Source: an uncultured Acetatifactor sp. (GTDB lineage Bacteria > Bacillota > Clostridia > Lachnospirales > Lachnospiraceae). From it: a stretch of 64,000 nt of DNA. Where the stretch lies: the NCBI GenBank assembly GCA_910577235.1, contig CAJTMX010000008.1, positions 53,055-117,054 of the forward strand, given 5' to 3'. The translations under genes and the position numbers were made by a program. The notes beneath the pieces are model-generated. The model made no database searches. It saw only the letters and a program-made list of their open reading frames with translations, and was not told the DNA's origin. Positions 16,327 through 25,453 of the stretch are shown here, piece after piece (the first letter of the stretch is position 1; the number at the start of each line of letters is the position of its first letter).

Positions 16327-18147
16327 TTACACGTCAATATAAGCGCCGGCCTGCACCCGCCACATCTGCGCGTACTTCCCATTCATCTTCAGCAGCCCCT
16401 CATGTGTGCCCTGCTCGGCGATCCTGCCCTTCTCCAACATAATGATATAGTCTGCCAGACGGGTAGTGGACAGCCTGTGAGAAATAAAGATCACGGTCTT
16501 GTCCTCTGTGGCTTTCAGCATGGCATGATTCAACTGGTATTCCGCAATGGGGTCCAGGGCGCTGGAAGGCTCATCCAGAATCATCAGCCCAGCCTTCTGG
16601 TAAAAGACTCTGGCTATGGCAAGTTTTTGGCTCTCGCCGCCGGACAGATTCATTCCGTTCTCCATGATCTCCGTAGTCAGCGGGGTATCCAGCCCTTCCT
16701 TCATCTCCTTTATTCTCTCCAGAAGGCCGCTGTCAGAGAGCGCCTGCCGCACCGGCTCCTCCTGGCAGTCATCCGCGACGTTCATCAGCACGTTCTCCCG
16801 CACATTTCCCGCAAAGATGTTAAAGTCTTGAAAAACGGTACCGATGGATTCCCGATATTTTTCTATCTGATAATCCCTGATATCCACTCCGTCCGCGACA
16901 ATCCTTCCCTCTCCCACATCATACAGCCGCATCAGAAGCTTTACCAGCGTAGTCTTTCCTGCGCCGTTATATCCCACCAGAGCGATCTTCTGTCCCGGTT
17001 TAATGTGCAGGGTAATGTCCTTCAGCAGGTTATCCTCGTCCTTGCGGTAGGCAAAGGAGACTCCCTGCAGCTCGATCTCCTTTGCTCCCTGGGACGGGAG
17101 CAGTCCCTTTCCCGAGACAATCTTGGGCTCATAACCCAGAAAATCCCGAATTTTCTGAACATACAGGCTTGTCTCACAGGCATAGGGATAGACATCCGTG
17201 AAAATAGCCATACCACGTTTCAGACGTCCAAAGGAATTGTACAAAATCGCTACGCTGCTGAAGGATAAAGCCTTCCGAACCGTGGCCTGAAAAACCAGAT
17301 AGGAGATGTAGAGCACATCGCTGAAAAAACTGTTGCTCACATACCTTCTCATAAAGCTTAACAAAAACCTGCGGTTCGCATTCTTTTTTTCCACTTTATA
17401 GACTTCCTCGTTTGCCTCCTCGAACCGTTCAAGCAATACGCCCGAAACCTCCGGGTTGAGTCTAAGCTCCTTGGCGTAATCGCTCAGATAAAATACTCTT
17501 TTTACATAATCCCTCTTTCTTTCATGGGGATTGCGGGCAATCCGTATCTTAAAGGTAAGCCGGTTAAACAGCTGATTAAAGAAGAACGCCATCACAAAGG
17601 ACACCGCCGCAAACAGGATGGAAACCTTATCTTTCATAAAGAAATAGATTCCCGTGGATACGAATACTGCTATTCCTGACGCCGTGTTCTGTAAAAACGT
17701 AACGCATCTGTCTATTTGGTTGTCCACCTCTGCCAGCACCAAAACCAGCTGGTCATAGTATTCAGGATTGTCGTAACACTCCAGATCAAGCTCCTTCGCC
17801 TTTTCATAGAACAGAAACTTTATCTTCTCCCGCATCTTGGGGCGCTCTTTCTCCATGATGTAATCGCCCACAAACACCGTAAATACCATTCCCAGCGTAA
17901 TACAGCCGGCCAGGATCAAAAGGAACACCGCAACCTCACGAAAGGGATAATGGAACTCTGCCGCCTCAAGCACATAACCGATCCCATAAGTATGCTCGAA
18001 AAAAATGGACACCTGATTTCGCACGGAATCCAACACCGCGAAGATCACATACCCGGGCGAGGCCGCCAGACAGAGTTTAATTAAGTACCAATTGTTCTTC
18101 CAGACCTGCGCCGCGCTCTGTTTCACTTGCTCTTTTTCCTGTTTCAC
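16327..18147 (-). CDS. ABC exporter, fused permease and ATPase (second half-transporter)
   Basis: 606 residues: a six-helix membrane domain (about residues 1-330) followed by a nucleotide-binding domain. Walker A is GYNGAGKTT, the signature LSGGESQKLAIARV, Walker B LMILDEPSSALDP and the switch FISHRLS. It starts with GTG at 18147, which overlaps the stop of the preceding exporter gene (GTGA) and has GGAGG at 7 bases. The pair therefore probably forms a heterodimeric exporter. Multidrug, lipid or peptide export is possible. The TetR/MFS context favours drug efflux, but that is inference. Confidence 0.92.
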   Translation of the reverse strand: MKQEKEQVKQSAAQVWKNNWYLIKLCLAASPGYVIFAVLDSVRNQVSIFFEHTYGIGYVLEAAEFHYPFREVAVFLLILAGCITLGMVFTVFVGDYIMEKERPKMREKIKFLFYEKAKELDLECYDNPEYYDQLVLVLAEVDNQIDRCVTFLQNTASGIAVFVSTGIYFFMKDKVSILFAAVSFVMAFFFNQLFNRLTFKIRIARNPHERKRDYVKRVFYLSDYAKELRLNPEVSGVLLERFEEANEEVYKVEKKNANRRFLLSFMRRYVSNSFFSDVLYISYLVFQATVRKALSFSSVAILYNSFGRLKRGMAIFTDVYPYACETSLYVQKIRDFLGYEPKIVSGKGLLPSQGAKEIELQGVSFAYRKDEDNLLKDITLHIKPGQKIALVGYNGAGKTTLVKLLMRLYDVGEGRIVADGVDIRDYQIEKYRESIGTVFQDFNIFAGNVRENVLMNVADDCQEEPVRQALSDSGLLERIKEMKEGLDTPLTTEIMENGMNLSGGESQKLAIARVFYQKAGLMILDEPSSALDPIAEYQLNHAMLKATEDKTVIFISHRLSTTRLADYIIMLEKGRIAEQGTHEGLLKMNGKYAQMWRVQAGAYIDV

Positions 18148-19967
18148 AGTTCCACCTCCCCGCCTTCATCCAGAGCCAGATAATTCATAGCCTGCTTTTT
18201 ATACATCTGCGCATAGCTGCCGCCAAGTTCCATCAACTGTCTGTGTGAGCCTTCCTCGATCAATCTGCCGTTCTCCAGCATAAAAACCTTGTCACAGCTC
18301 TTAACAGAGGACAGGCGGTGGGAGATAAAAAGCATGGTGTGATCCCTGCCTTCCTTCATAATATTCTTAAACAGTTCATACTCCGCGATGGGATCAAGGG
18401 CGCTGGAAGGTTCGTCAAAAATTTTCACCGGAGATTCCTTCGCAAAGGTCCTTGCCACCGCCAGCTTTTGATTTTCTCCTCCCGACAATACCGCCCCGTC
18501 CTCCTCAAACTCTTTTGTCATCATTGTATGTATTCCCTTAGGAAGGCTTTGTACCTTTTCGTAGACTCCCGCTCTCTTTAAGGATCTCGCCACCAGCTCG
18601 TCCTCATTGTCATAGCGTCTGCCCATCAGAACATTCTCTTTTATGGTCATTCCCATGACTCTGAAATCCTGAAAGGTGGTAGCAAACATTTCCCGGTAGG
18701 CATGGAGATCGTATTCCCGAATATCTCTTCCGTTGACCCGGATCACGCCAGAGGTGGGGTCATACAGTCTCAGCAGAAGTTTAACAATGGTGGTCTTACC
18801 GGCGCCGTTATGTCCCACCAATGCCACGATCTCACCTTTATTCAGTTCAAAGGAAAGATTCCTGATGGTTTCTTCGTCCTTATAGGAAAAACACACATCT
18901 TCAAACGCCAGGCTCTCAAACTCTTTCTCAGGCATAATCCCTTTTTGGTCCTCCGCAATCTCTTCCCTGTACTCCAAAAAACCTCTGAGATTGTTTATGA
19001 ACAGACCGTTTTTCATAATAGCCATGATATCTTCAAAGAGCCTGATCAAGATCCAGGTCATGGCAACCATGAGGCTGCTCATAACCGTGAGCTGCGCCAG
19101 GGAGATGGAGCCTGTCACCAGATGCCGGTAGACGGCGTAGAATAGTACGCCCTCAAATATAGCCGTAAAAGTAAACGTTATCTTCCAAAAGTTCAGAAAT
19201 GCGTTGGCAAACGCATATTTTTTCGCCACTCTCACATTGTCCTGGGTTGCGTCATGGTACTGCTTTTTGAGAAGACGGAATATCTGAAAAAGCCGGATCT
19301 CTTTGGCATAATCCGGCAGATACATTGTTCGGTTGACATAATTCAGCACCTTGTTATTGGGCGCCTGCTCCTGATATCGTTTAAATTCAAACTTATTCTT
19401 CCAGTTTCCAAACAGGAAGTTGCCGACCAACGGGCAAATGATAAACAGCACCGCAAAGTGATCGATCTCATACATAAAGCCAAACACTGCCACAGTAGCC
19501 ACCGCACCCACTAAAACACCCCAAAAGCTTATAATGATGGCGCTGACTTTTGCCTCCGCGCCATCCATGGCCATCGTATAGCGATTGTAGAAATCCGAAT
19601 CCTCATAACACCTGAGCTCCACATTGCGCGCCTTCGCATACAGTTTTCGGTAGATGCCCCCGTACAGTCTGGTGGTCTGCAGCGGAAGGATCACATTGTC
19701 CGCGTAATTGTTATACAGATTGATCAGGCAAAAGATTATTCCGCAGATCGCGATAAAGGTAAATATCTCGTCAAAACTTTTTCCCTCGTCCAGCGCGCCC
19801 ACAATCTCCCTGAGAAAAACCGCGTCAAAAAACACCCACTCAAAATAGCCTAACAGTCTCATAAAAAAAGCATTGACCACCAGGCTTTTGCTGACAGAAA
19901 ATCCCAGTTTCAGAGCATACCAGTCATTCTTCAGCGTTTTTGCAAATGATAATTTTTCTTCTTTCAT
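18144..19967 (-). CDS. ABC exporter, fused permease and ATPase (first half-transporter)
   Basis: 607 residues from the ATG at 19967. The open frame continues upstream to 20366, but that part is the reverse frame of the MFS gene, and GGAG precedes 19967. The membrane domain has about six helices. The ATPase domain shows Walker A GHNGAGKTT, the signature LSGGENQKLAVART, Walker B VKIFDEPSSALDP and LFISHRLS. Both ATPase halves of the pair look catalytically intact. The short gap (44 bases) after the MFS gene suggests one transcript with it. Confidence 0.92.
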   Translation of the reverse strand: MKEEKLSFAKTLKNDWYALKLGFSVSKSLVVNAFFMRLLGYFEWVFFDAVFLREIVGALDEGKSFDEIFTFIAICGIIFCLINLYNNYADNVILPLQTTRLYGGIYRKLYAKARNVELRCYEDSDFYNRYTMAMDGAEAKVSAIIISFWGVLVGAVATVAVFGFMYEIDHFAVLFIICPLVGNFLFGNWKNKFEFKRYQEQAPNNKVLNYVNRTMYLPDYAKEIRLFQIFRLLKKQYHDATQDNVRVAKKYAFANAFLNFWKITFTFTAIFEGVLFYAVYRHLVTGSISLAQLTVMSSLMVAMTWILIRLFEDIMAIMKNGLFINNLRGFLEYREEIAEDQKGIMPEKEFESLAFEDVCFSYKDEETIRNLSFELNKGEIVALVGHNGAGKTTIVKLLLRLYDPTSGVIRVNGRDIREYDLHAYREMFATTFQDFRVMGMTIKENVLMGRRYDNEDELVARSLKRAGVYEKVQSLPKGIHTMMTKEFEEDGAVLSGGENQKLAVARTFAKESPVKIFDEPSSALDPIAEYELFKNIMKEGRDHTMLFISHRLSSVKSCDKVFMLENGRLIEEGSHRQLMELGGSYAQMYKKQAMNYLALDEGGEVEL

Positions 19968-20011
19968 GCTTTTTCTTCTCCAGATGATACAAAAATTATT
20001 TTTCCTATATC

Positions 20012-21244
20012 CTACCACTTTTTCCGTTCTGGAACAAGAAAAAACAGATTTTTTGCGCGCAGAACGATCAGAAGAGATACGGCTCCCGCAAACAGGACGA
20101 CCATAAACTCCCTCCCCCTGCATATTTGAAACAGGACCCCATATAGCGCGTTGCCCAAAGGCTGGGCACACATGGACACGGTGAGTACCACGGCGATCAC
20201 CTTCCCCACCAGGTTTTGGGGCGTCTGTGCCTGGATAAAGGTCATGACCTGCACCGAGAACACCGTGGAAAAGACCATGACGAGGAAACAGCACACCGTT
20301 ATGACAATGTATACGGCTATTGCCGATGTTAAAATCATCCCGGCTATTCCTATGGGAAACACGCAACCTGTCCCGGCTATGAGAAGACTGCCGGATTTTT
20401 TTATGTCCAGTTTTTTGGCAAACACCCCTGCCGCCACACCTCCGGTCAGCCCTCCAGCCGCCAGCGCCCCCTGGGCAAACCCATACAGGGCCTCATCCAG
20501 TCCCAGTACCTCCGTAACCATATAGGGCAGACCCACGATGATCATAGCAGACAGAAACAGATTGATCCCGCAAAGTACCAGCACCACCTTCCAGACAATA
20601 GGTTTCTCCCTTCGAATAAAACGTGCGCTGCCGGCAAAATCCTCTTTTACCGTCCTCCATATACCGCCTCCAAAATCCTGTTTCACGGAAGGAATACAAA
20701 TAAAAAGCTCCATCACTGCCGAGAGAAAAAAGCAAGCCACACATATCCATAGCACAGGCTTAAGCCCGCATACGCTGTAGAGAACGCCACCCAGGGCAGG
20801 TCCCAACAGAGCGGCGACGGAACTGATGGAGTTGATGATGGAATTGGCCTCCATAAAGCGGTCGGGACTCACCAGTGCCGGAATGCTTGCCTGTACGGAG
20901 GGCTGATAAGCGCCCGCAATACCGTACAGGAGCATCATTGTGACCGTCATCAAAAACGTCAGATTTACCCCGCCCATCAAAATGCAGAACGCGGTGATCA
21001 CCGCCGCTGTAAAAAGGTCCAGCGCCACCATGATATTCCGTTTATTCACTCTGTCAGCCACAATACCACCCACCGGCGACATCAGTATGGCCGGGATGAA
21101 AGCGCAGGCTGTCACCGCGCCGTACAGCGCGGAGGAACCTGTCTGATTCAGCAGGTACAGAGGCAGCGCAAAACGCACAGTAGCATTGCCAAACAGTGAG
21201 ATGATCTGACCGATGATTACCAGTGTAAAGTCTTTTGAAAACAA
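20012..21244 (-). CDS. MFS transporter, probable drug/macrolide efflux type
   Basis: About 410 residues and 12 predicted membrane helices. The loop 2-3 signature GGIVADRVNKRN is an MFS motif A. The overall look fits the MFS_3/Mef-like family. The start is puzzling. The best ATG with a ribosome site (GGAGG, then ATG at 21255) is out of frame with the protein. The frame in use opens only at a TTG (21244) without a good site. A tract of seven A lies between them, and eight A would fuse the ATG to the protein. The gene sits next to a TetR gene and operator-like palindromes, so TetR control of this pump and the two ABC genes is likely. Confidence 0.85.
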   Translation of the reverse strand: MFSKDFTLVIIGQIISLFGNATVRFALPLYLLNQTGSSALYGAVTACAFIPAILMSPVGGIVADRVNKRNIMVALDLFTAAVITAFCILMGGVNLTFLMTVTMMLLYGIAGAYQPSVQASIPALVSPDRFMEANSIINSISSVAALLGPALGGVLYSVCGLKPVLWICVACFFLSAVMELFICIPSVKQDFGGGIWRTVKEDFAGSARFIRREKPIVWKVVLVLCGINLFLSAMIIVGLPYMVTEVLGLDEALYGFAQGALAAGGLTGGVAAGVFAKKLDIKKSGSLLIAGTGCVFPIGIAGMILTSAIAVYIVITVCCFLVMVFSTVFSVQVMTFIQAQTPQNLVGKVIAVVLTVSMCAQPLGNALYGVLFQICRGREFMVVLFAGAVSLLIVLRAKNLFFLVPERKKW

Positions 21245-21342
21245 TTTTTTTCCATTTTAAACCTCCATTTTCTCAATTACGTTTATTAATATATGGTGCA
21301 TCAGACGCAGAGACCAAGACTGTAGTCATTTTACACTTTTTA

Positions 21343-21359
21343 ATACCGCACGGCGGTAT
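21343..21359. promoter_or_regulatory. Palindrome upstream of the MFS gene, candidate TetR operator
   Basis: ATACCGC-ACG-GCGGTAT is a perfect 17-base palindrome about 90 bases upstream of the MFS start. Its outer halves (ATACC/GGTAT) match the palindromes in front of the TetR gene, though the inner spacing is larger. Confidence 0.55.
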
Positions 21360-21376
21360 GTATATATTTTTAAAAT

Positions 21377-21402
21377 AATCTGCCCCGTGTTCAGGGCAGA
21401 TT
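21377..21402 (-). terminator. Terminator of the TetR gene
   Basis: AATCTGCCC (21377-21385) pairs with GGGCAGATT (21394-21402) across an 8-base loop. On the minus strand the stem runs into an ATTTTAAAAATA tail. It lies 19 bases after the TetR stop codon. Confidence 0.7.
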
Positions 21403-21421
21403 CTGAAACCCTACTTCCCTC

Positions 21422-22075
21422 TTAACTGTTTTTCTGGTAAATATCTGTCAGCTCCCGTATCCTTTGCGCCATCTCATCATCCACAATATCAAGACCGAAA
21501 CCTGCCATCATCTGGCGAAACACCATGAACTTCCGATAGATCCGGTCTGCGGAATCTCCAAGTATCATGGGATTCAACCAAATGTTAGCCGCCAGAATGA
21601 TCAGCTCCGCCATTTCTTCAAGGTACTCTGTGCGTATGGAGCCGTCCGCGATCCCCTGCTCAATAATGGGCTGAATAAAGTCCGGAGCCGCAACCGTCAT
21701 AGTCTCTCTGAACATACTGTGAAACAGCCTGGAATTATTGCCCAGATTTGGGGCTACGGAGAATATATCCTCCTGCACCGGCCTTAAAATGGATTCCTTA
21801 AAAATAGTTTTTAACTTTTCCTTTCCGCTTATATCCGGAGTATCGCGTATTACCTCCAGCATCCTGTTGGACTCCTCTGTCATCCTGTCCGTAACGGCGA
21901 TCAGAATATCCTCCTTGGATCTAAAGTGATGGTAGATAGCTCCCTTGCTCAGCCCTCCCAGATTATCAATAATATCCTGGATGGAGGTGTATTCATACCC
22001 TTTTTCCATAAACAGACGACTGGCCACATCCAAGATCAGGCTCACTGTCTCTTCCGGGTGGTTGTTTCTTGCCAT
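21422..22075 (-). CDS. TetR-family transcriptional repressor
   Basis: 217 residues. The N-terminal helix-turn-helix reads TSIQDIIDNLGGLSKGAIYHHFRSKEDIL, a typical TetR DNA-binding domain (residues about 25-55). The helical C-terminal ligand domain follows, and a small-molecule effector is expected. The start at 22075 has GGGAGGG at 6 bases; a second ATG at 22080 is out of frame. Two near-identical palindromes lie just upstream and a related one before the MFS gene. Autoregulation plus control of the efflux genes is the natural reading. Confidence 0.93.
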   Translation of the reverse strand: MARNNHPEETVSLILDVASRLFMEKGYEYTSIQDIIDNLGGLSKGAIYHHFRSKEDILIAVTDRMTEESNRMLEVIRDTPDISGKEKLKTIFKESILRPVQEDIFSVAPNLGNNSRLFHSMFRETMTVAAPDFIQPIIEQGIADGSIRTEYLEEMAELIILAANIWLNPMILGDSADRIYRKFMVFRQMMAGFGLDIVDDEMAQRIRELTDIYQKNS

Positions 22076-22091
22076 GGCATTCCCTCCCTTA

Positions 22092-22134
22092 CATACCGTC
22101 GGTATGCTATATACAGTATCATACCAACGGTATG
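22092..22134. promoter_or_regulatory. Paired TetR operator palindromes
   Basis: CATACCGTCGGTATG (22092-22106) and CATACCAACGGTATG (22120-22134) share the form CATACC-N3-GGTATG. Centres are 28 bases apart. They lie 17-60 bases upstream of the TetR start and would overlap its promoter. Confidence 0.75.
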
Positions 22135-22196
22135 TTTGTCAACTCCCCAAAAATATATTTCATAAGACGCTCTATATAATGTTATCAGTATGATGT

Positions 22197-22865
22197 CTAC
22201 CCCAAAAACACATTCACCCACACCGTGATCAGAAAGTCATACACCCCATGACCAATAATCAGGGAAAGAGTAGTACAGTTTTTAACCTTTTTCCGTATCA
22301 GGCATAAAGCCAGTCCTATCAGGCTGGTCATACCCACCTGTACCAGATTTCCGCCAAATATATGGAACAGGCCGAACGCGGCGGAGGACAGCAGCGCCGC
22401 CGCCCGGAAAGAACCGCTGATATCATGAAGTTTCCGGTATAGGAAACCTCGAAATATATATTCCTCCGTGAGAGATACCGCTCCGATGCAGTATACAAGC
22501 TCATACAGATACTGCCACAGGAATTGGTAGTGTTTCCCGTTGTCGCTCCACTGGCCATGTCCCGTCAGGAAAAGCGGCAGTGTGAGAATCGCGGACATGA
22601 TCAAGCCGATTCCGATCCCTACTATAATCTGCGCCCCTATTTTCTCCCTGGAAAACAGATAGTCAGTCCATGTGTCCCCTGCACGAATCATGAGCAGAAG
22701 AGGCCCCACGGCCATAATCAAATACAGAACGATACTGAGTTCCATCCGGACCAGCAGCGGCAGATTCATCAGAATATAGCTGTTAAAGCAGACCACCCCC
22801 CACAACGCCACCATACTCCAGACAATTCCAAGGATACTCTCGATCACCAGATTCTTTTTACTCAT
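22197..22865 (-). CDS. CPBP-family intramembrane metalloprotease
   Basis: 222 residues from the ATG at 22865 (GGGAGGG at 6 bases; ATGs at 22871 and 22880 are worse placed). Six or so membrane helices. Family motifs are EEYIFRGFLYR, FGLFHIFGG and GHGVYDFLI, which together supply the metal ligands and catalytic glutamates. It is shorter than the homologue at 10858 and not a recent copy of it. No partner peptide gene is seen. It is downstream of an XRE-type regulator gene on the same strand. Confidence 0.9.
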   Translation of the reverse strand: MSKKNLVIESILGIVWSMVALWGVVCFNSYILMNLPLLVRMELSIVLYLIMAVGPLLLMIRAGDTWTDYLFSREKIGAQIIVGIGIGLIMSAILTLPLFLTGHGQWSDNGKHYQFLWQYLYELVYCIGAVSLTEEYIFRGFLYRKLHDISGSFRAAALLSSAAFGLFHIFGGNLVQVGMTSLIGLALCLIRKKVKNCTTLSLIIGHGVYDFLITVWVNVFLG

Positions 22866-22942
22866 AATCATCCCTCCCAAAGCAAAGTCTGATATGCCCC
22901 GGTGCCTCGCGGACAGGGCAATTTCATATGCTGTTATGACAG

Positions 22943-23707
22943 CTATTCATGTCTTCTGGCAGCCGCATACATGGGGCCGAAAAGACCTACAAAAAATAAA
23001 GGCATACCGGCAAATACAAAAATATAGCTCACTATCTCGGGCAGCAGCAGACCACAGAGAAAAAATATAGCCGGCAGCGCTATTTCCAGGATCAGCAATC
23101 CTCGGACGGCCGCCCTTTTTATATGGGGCCAATTTCGATTGTTAAAGTGTATTCCGGGCATATTCATTTGGAAAATGCCATCGCTATATGCGTCAACCTT
23201 GTACTCGTCATAGTATTTCGGCAGGTTATCCTTGGCAAAAAAACAGAAATATCCCGCAAAAAACAAGGACAACCCCTCATAAATCAGCAGATTTAGGCTA
23301 AGGTCCTCCCAGCTATACCCGAAAACCCTTAGTCCCAACATTTCCAGCACCACTATGATCAGTCCCGCAACATACCATATTGTCTCAGTTCTGCGCCTTT
23401 TCTGCCGCTGTGAGGGTGTCTCCTCGGAGTAGGTTATGACTCTGTGCACCAACTCTTCCACACAGCTCGATTCTATAGACGTCTGATCCATGCGCTGACA
23501 TTTCAGCAACTCCGTGACAGTGATTCCCAGAGCCTGAGCCAGCGGGATCAGCAATGCAATGTCCGGCATACTCAGCCCTCTCTCCCACTTGCTCACCGCC
23601 TTATCCGATATATAGACCTTTGCGGCCAGATCTTTCTGCGTCATTCCCTGTTCCTTGCGGAGCTTTGCCACAAATGTGCCAAATTCTTCCTTGTCTATTC
23701 CGTTCAT
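22943..23707 (-). CDS. XRE-family HTH regulator with C-terminal membrane domain
   Basis: 254 residues from the ATG at 23707 (AAGGAGG at 6 bases). The N-terminal 65 residues form an XRE helix-turn-helix (MTQKDLAAKVYISDKAVSKWE). A linker of about 55 residues follows, then four hydrophobic segments (roughly 120-185 and 210-250). Its architecture resembles the frameshifted regulator at 8407-9433. This design is frequent in Clostridia, and the membrane part may sense the envelope. An 11-base tandem repeat upstream may be its operator. Confidence 0.85.
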   Translation of the reverse strand: MNGIDKEEFGTFVAKLRKEQGMTQKDLAAKVYISDKAVSKWERGLSMPDIALLIPLAQALGITVTELLKCQRMDQTSIESSCVEELVHRVITYSEETPSQRQKRRRTETIWYVAGLIIVVLEMLGLRVFGYSWEDLSLNLLIYEGLSLFFAGYFCFFAKDNLPKYYDEYKVDAYSDGIFQMNMPGIHFNNRNWPHIKRAAVRGLLILEIALPAIFFLCGLLLPEIVSYIFVFAGMPLFFVGLFGPMYAAARRHE

Positions 23708-23733
23708 ACCCTGCCTCCTTATAATCTGTACAG

Positions 23734-23755
23734 TCACTATACTTTCACTATACTT
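23734..23755. repeat. Tandem 11-base direct repeat upstream of the XRE gene
   Basis: TCACTATACTT occurs twice without a gap (23734-23744 and 23745-23755). Read on the minus strand each copy contains TATAGT, so it also contains the likely minus-10 box of the regulator gene. A period of one helical turn would suit cooperative repressor binding. Confidence 0.5.
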
Positions 23756-23841
23756 TTTAAAGCCGGCGAACACAACCGACCGTCAGTCGAGTGCCCTGCG
23801 AAACCGCTCTCTGCCGGGAGCCGGACACGGTTTTACTGAAA

Positions 23842-23872
23842 AAAGCAACCGGATCAGTTCCCCGGTTGCTTT
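23842..23872 (-). terminator. Terminator overlapping the 3' end of the GGDEF gene
   Basis: AAAGCAACCGG (23842-23852) pairs with CCGGTTGCTTT (23862-23872), and the minus-strand stem is followed by six U. The stop codon of the GGDEF gene (23854-23856) lies in the loop. Confidence 0.85.
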
Positions 23873-25200
23873 GCATACCATGCGCGTTTATCTTCATACA
23901 TGAGGCCGTCCGCCTCTTTCATCAGCTGGTCTATATCTTCATCGCCGTTTCTTCGCCATACGCAGCCCATGGCCATAAGGGCGTTGCCTGCTTTCATCTC
24001 TCCTTTTAGAGTTTCGACCCGCCGCTCTATCTCCTCCTTTGAGATTCCCTCGCACAGAACCAAAAATTCGTCTCCGCCCACCCTAAACAGCGCATGATCG
24101 CTGAAAGTTTTCCGCAGACACTCGCTTGCCCGGATCAACAGGTTATCGCCTTCCAGATGACCCTTTTCGTCATTGGTACGCTTAAGGCCCATCACGTCAC
24201 AATACAATACGCCCACACTTCGCCCGGACGCAAGCCCTTTTACATACTCGTCCATGGCATGTCTGTTGCCCAACCCCGTCAGCTGATCCTGAAAGCACAG
24301 TTCTTCCAGGCGGCGGACATGATCCCTGTTATGCAGCAGCGCCACAATAAAATGCCCCAATATCTGTAACAACGTGGTGATATGCTCCAGATATTTTTCC
24401 GGGGGATTATCCACTCCGAAGAAACCGATGATCCTCTTCTCCTCCAAAAGCGGAGCCACTACCAGAGAGTCGATATTTTGAGGTTTCAGGCAGTCATACA
24501 CCGCCGGGTCCTTGGTCCTGATGCTCTCCAGATTTTTAATCAGAACGTTCTCGCCTCTGTAAAATTTCTGGTACCACAGACTTACCACATTATAGGAGAC
24601 ACCCTGTAAATTCCCTTTTTGCGGTTGCACACCATCGGCGCACCACTCGTAGGTGTTGTTAAAGGTTCCCATATCTGTCTCCTCAAAAATATACACCCGC
24701 TCACTTCTTAGAGAAAGACCCAGATATTCCAGCAGGGCCGCAATGGAGCCATCCGGCGTGGGTGCCGCCAGAGATATGCGCAATCCCTCGTTAACCATAG
24801 CCTCATTGGCCTCATATTCCTTATTCTGCTGCTCCCATGCACTTAAGTCCACCGCTATCTCAAAACGATATCTCTTACTGCCGTCTTCAATGATGGTATC
24901 TTTGAATGCCAGCTTTTTCCCGATTACAGGGACAAAGCGCACCTCCTCAACAAAATGGCCCGGGCGCAATCTCTTGTCCTCACATATGGTACACGGGATG
25001 GCACTCCCCTTGAGTACCTCATAACATTTTTTGCCTCTCATACTCTCCAGAGACGGAATATTATAAATCTCTCTGGCATGACGGTTCATATATACCATTT
25101 CATATGTATCCATATCCAGCACATATACTATTTCCTGTAATTCCTCATACAACTCCCACAGTTCTGTCACAGTCTGTTTCGATGCCTCTGCTTTATTCAC
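23854..25200 (-). CDS. PAS-GAF-GGDEF protein, probable diguanylate cyclase
   Basis: 448 residues. Residues about 20-120 resemble a PAS domain (YVLDMDTYEMVYMNRHAREIY). It contains a CxxC pair (CTIC) that might bind metal or sense redox state. Residues about 140-295 look like GAF (VVAPLLEEKRIIGFFGVDN). The GGDEF domain begins with DQLTGLGNRHAMDEY, and the active-site loop GGDEF is at 375-379, so it is predicted active. The usual RxxD inhibitory site just upstream is not evident. It would make c-di-GMP in response to a cytoplasmic signal; no membrane helix is present. It is monocistronic with a terminator inside its 3' end. Confidence 0.88.
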   Translation of the reverse strand: MNKAEASKQTVTELWELYEELQEIVYVLDMDTYEMVYMNRHAREIYNIPSLESMRGKKCYEVLKGSAIPCTICEDKRLRPGHFVEEVRFVPVIGKKLAFKDTIIEDGSKRYRFEIAVDLSAWEQQNKEYEANEAMVNEGLRISLAAPTPDGSIAALLEYLGLSLRSERVYIFEETDMGTFNNTYEWCADGVQPQKGNLQGVSYNVVSLWYQKFYRGENVLIKNLESIRTKDPAVYDCLKPQNIDSLVVAPLLEEKRIIGFFGVDNPPEKYLEHITTLLQILGHFIVALLHNRDHVRRLEELCFQDQLTGLGNRHAMDEYVKGLASGRSVGVLYCDVMGLKRTNDEKGHLEGDNLLIRASECLRKTFSDHALFRVGGDEFLVLCEGISKEEIERRVETLKGEMKAGNALMAMGCVWRRNGDEDIDQLMKEADGLMYEDKRAWYAKQPGN

Positions 25201-25368
25201 ACATGCTCCTGTCCGCCCCTGTTGCCGGGCCTATATCTACTTGCTATATACCACATTTCTACTTTGAACAATAGATGTATTATAACATAACTGCCTTGTC
25301 CTCTTCCATACTAAATTTGCCATTAAAGTCGCTAATTTTGTTTTTTCAAATAATTTATGCAGAATCTA

Positions 25369-25397
25369 TTGACAATTATATCGGCGTCCGTTATACT
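25369..25397 (+). promoter_or_regulatory. Strong promoter of the PadR-DUF2812 operon
   Basis: Consensus TTGACA (25369-25374), 17 bases, then TATACT (25392-25397). The start site would be near 25404, inside the operator-like repeats. Confidence 0.82.
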
Positions 25398-25420
25398 TAT
25401 ATCGGTTGCTGATATATCGG
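25377..25420. repeat. Three TATATCGG repeats over the PadR promoter
   Basis: TATATCGG occurs at 25377-25384, 25398-25405 and 25413-25420. The first lies in the promoter spacer and the others at and after the start site. This placement would suit binding by the PadR protein encoded directly downstream. PadR proteins often bind such AT-rich boxes in their own promoters. Confidence 0.55.
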
Positions 25421-25453
25421 CTCCCGAAAATCTGCGAAAAAGGAGAAAAAAAC

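Noticed and set aside
19968..20366. N-terminal extension of the first ABC exporter
   Set aside because: The extension is the opposite-frame reading of the MFS gene end. The ATG at 19967 starts at the expected place for the family.
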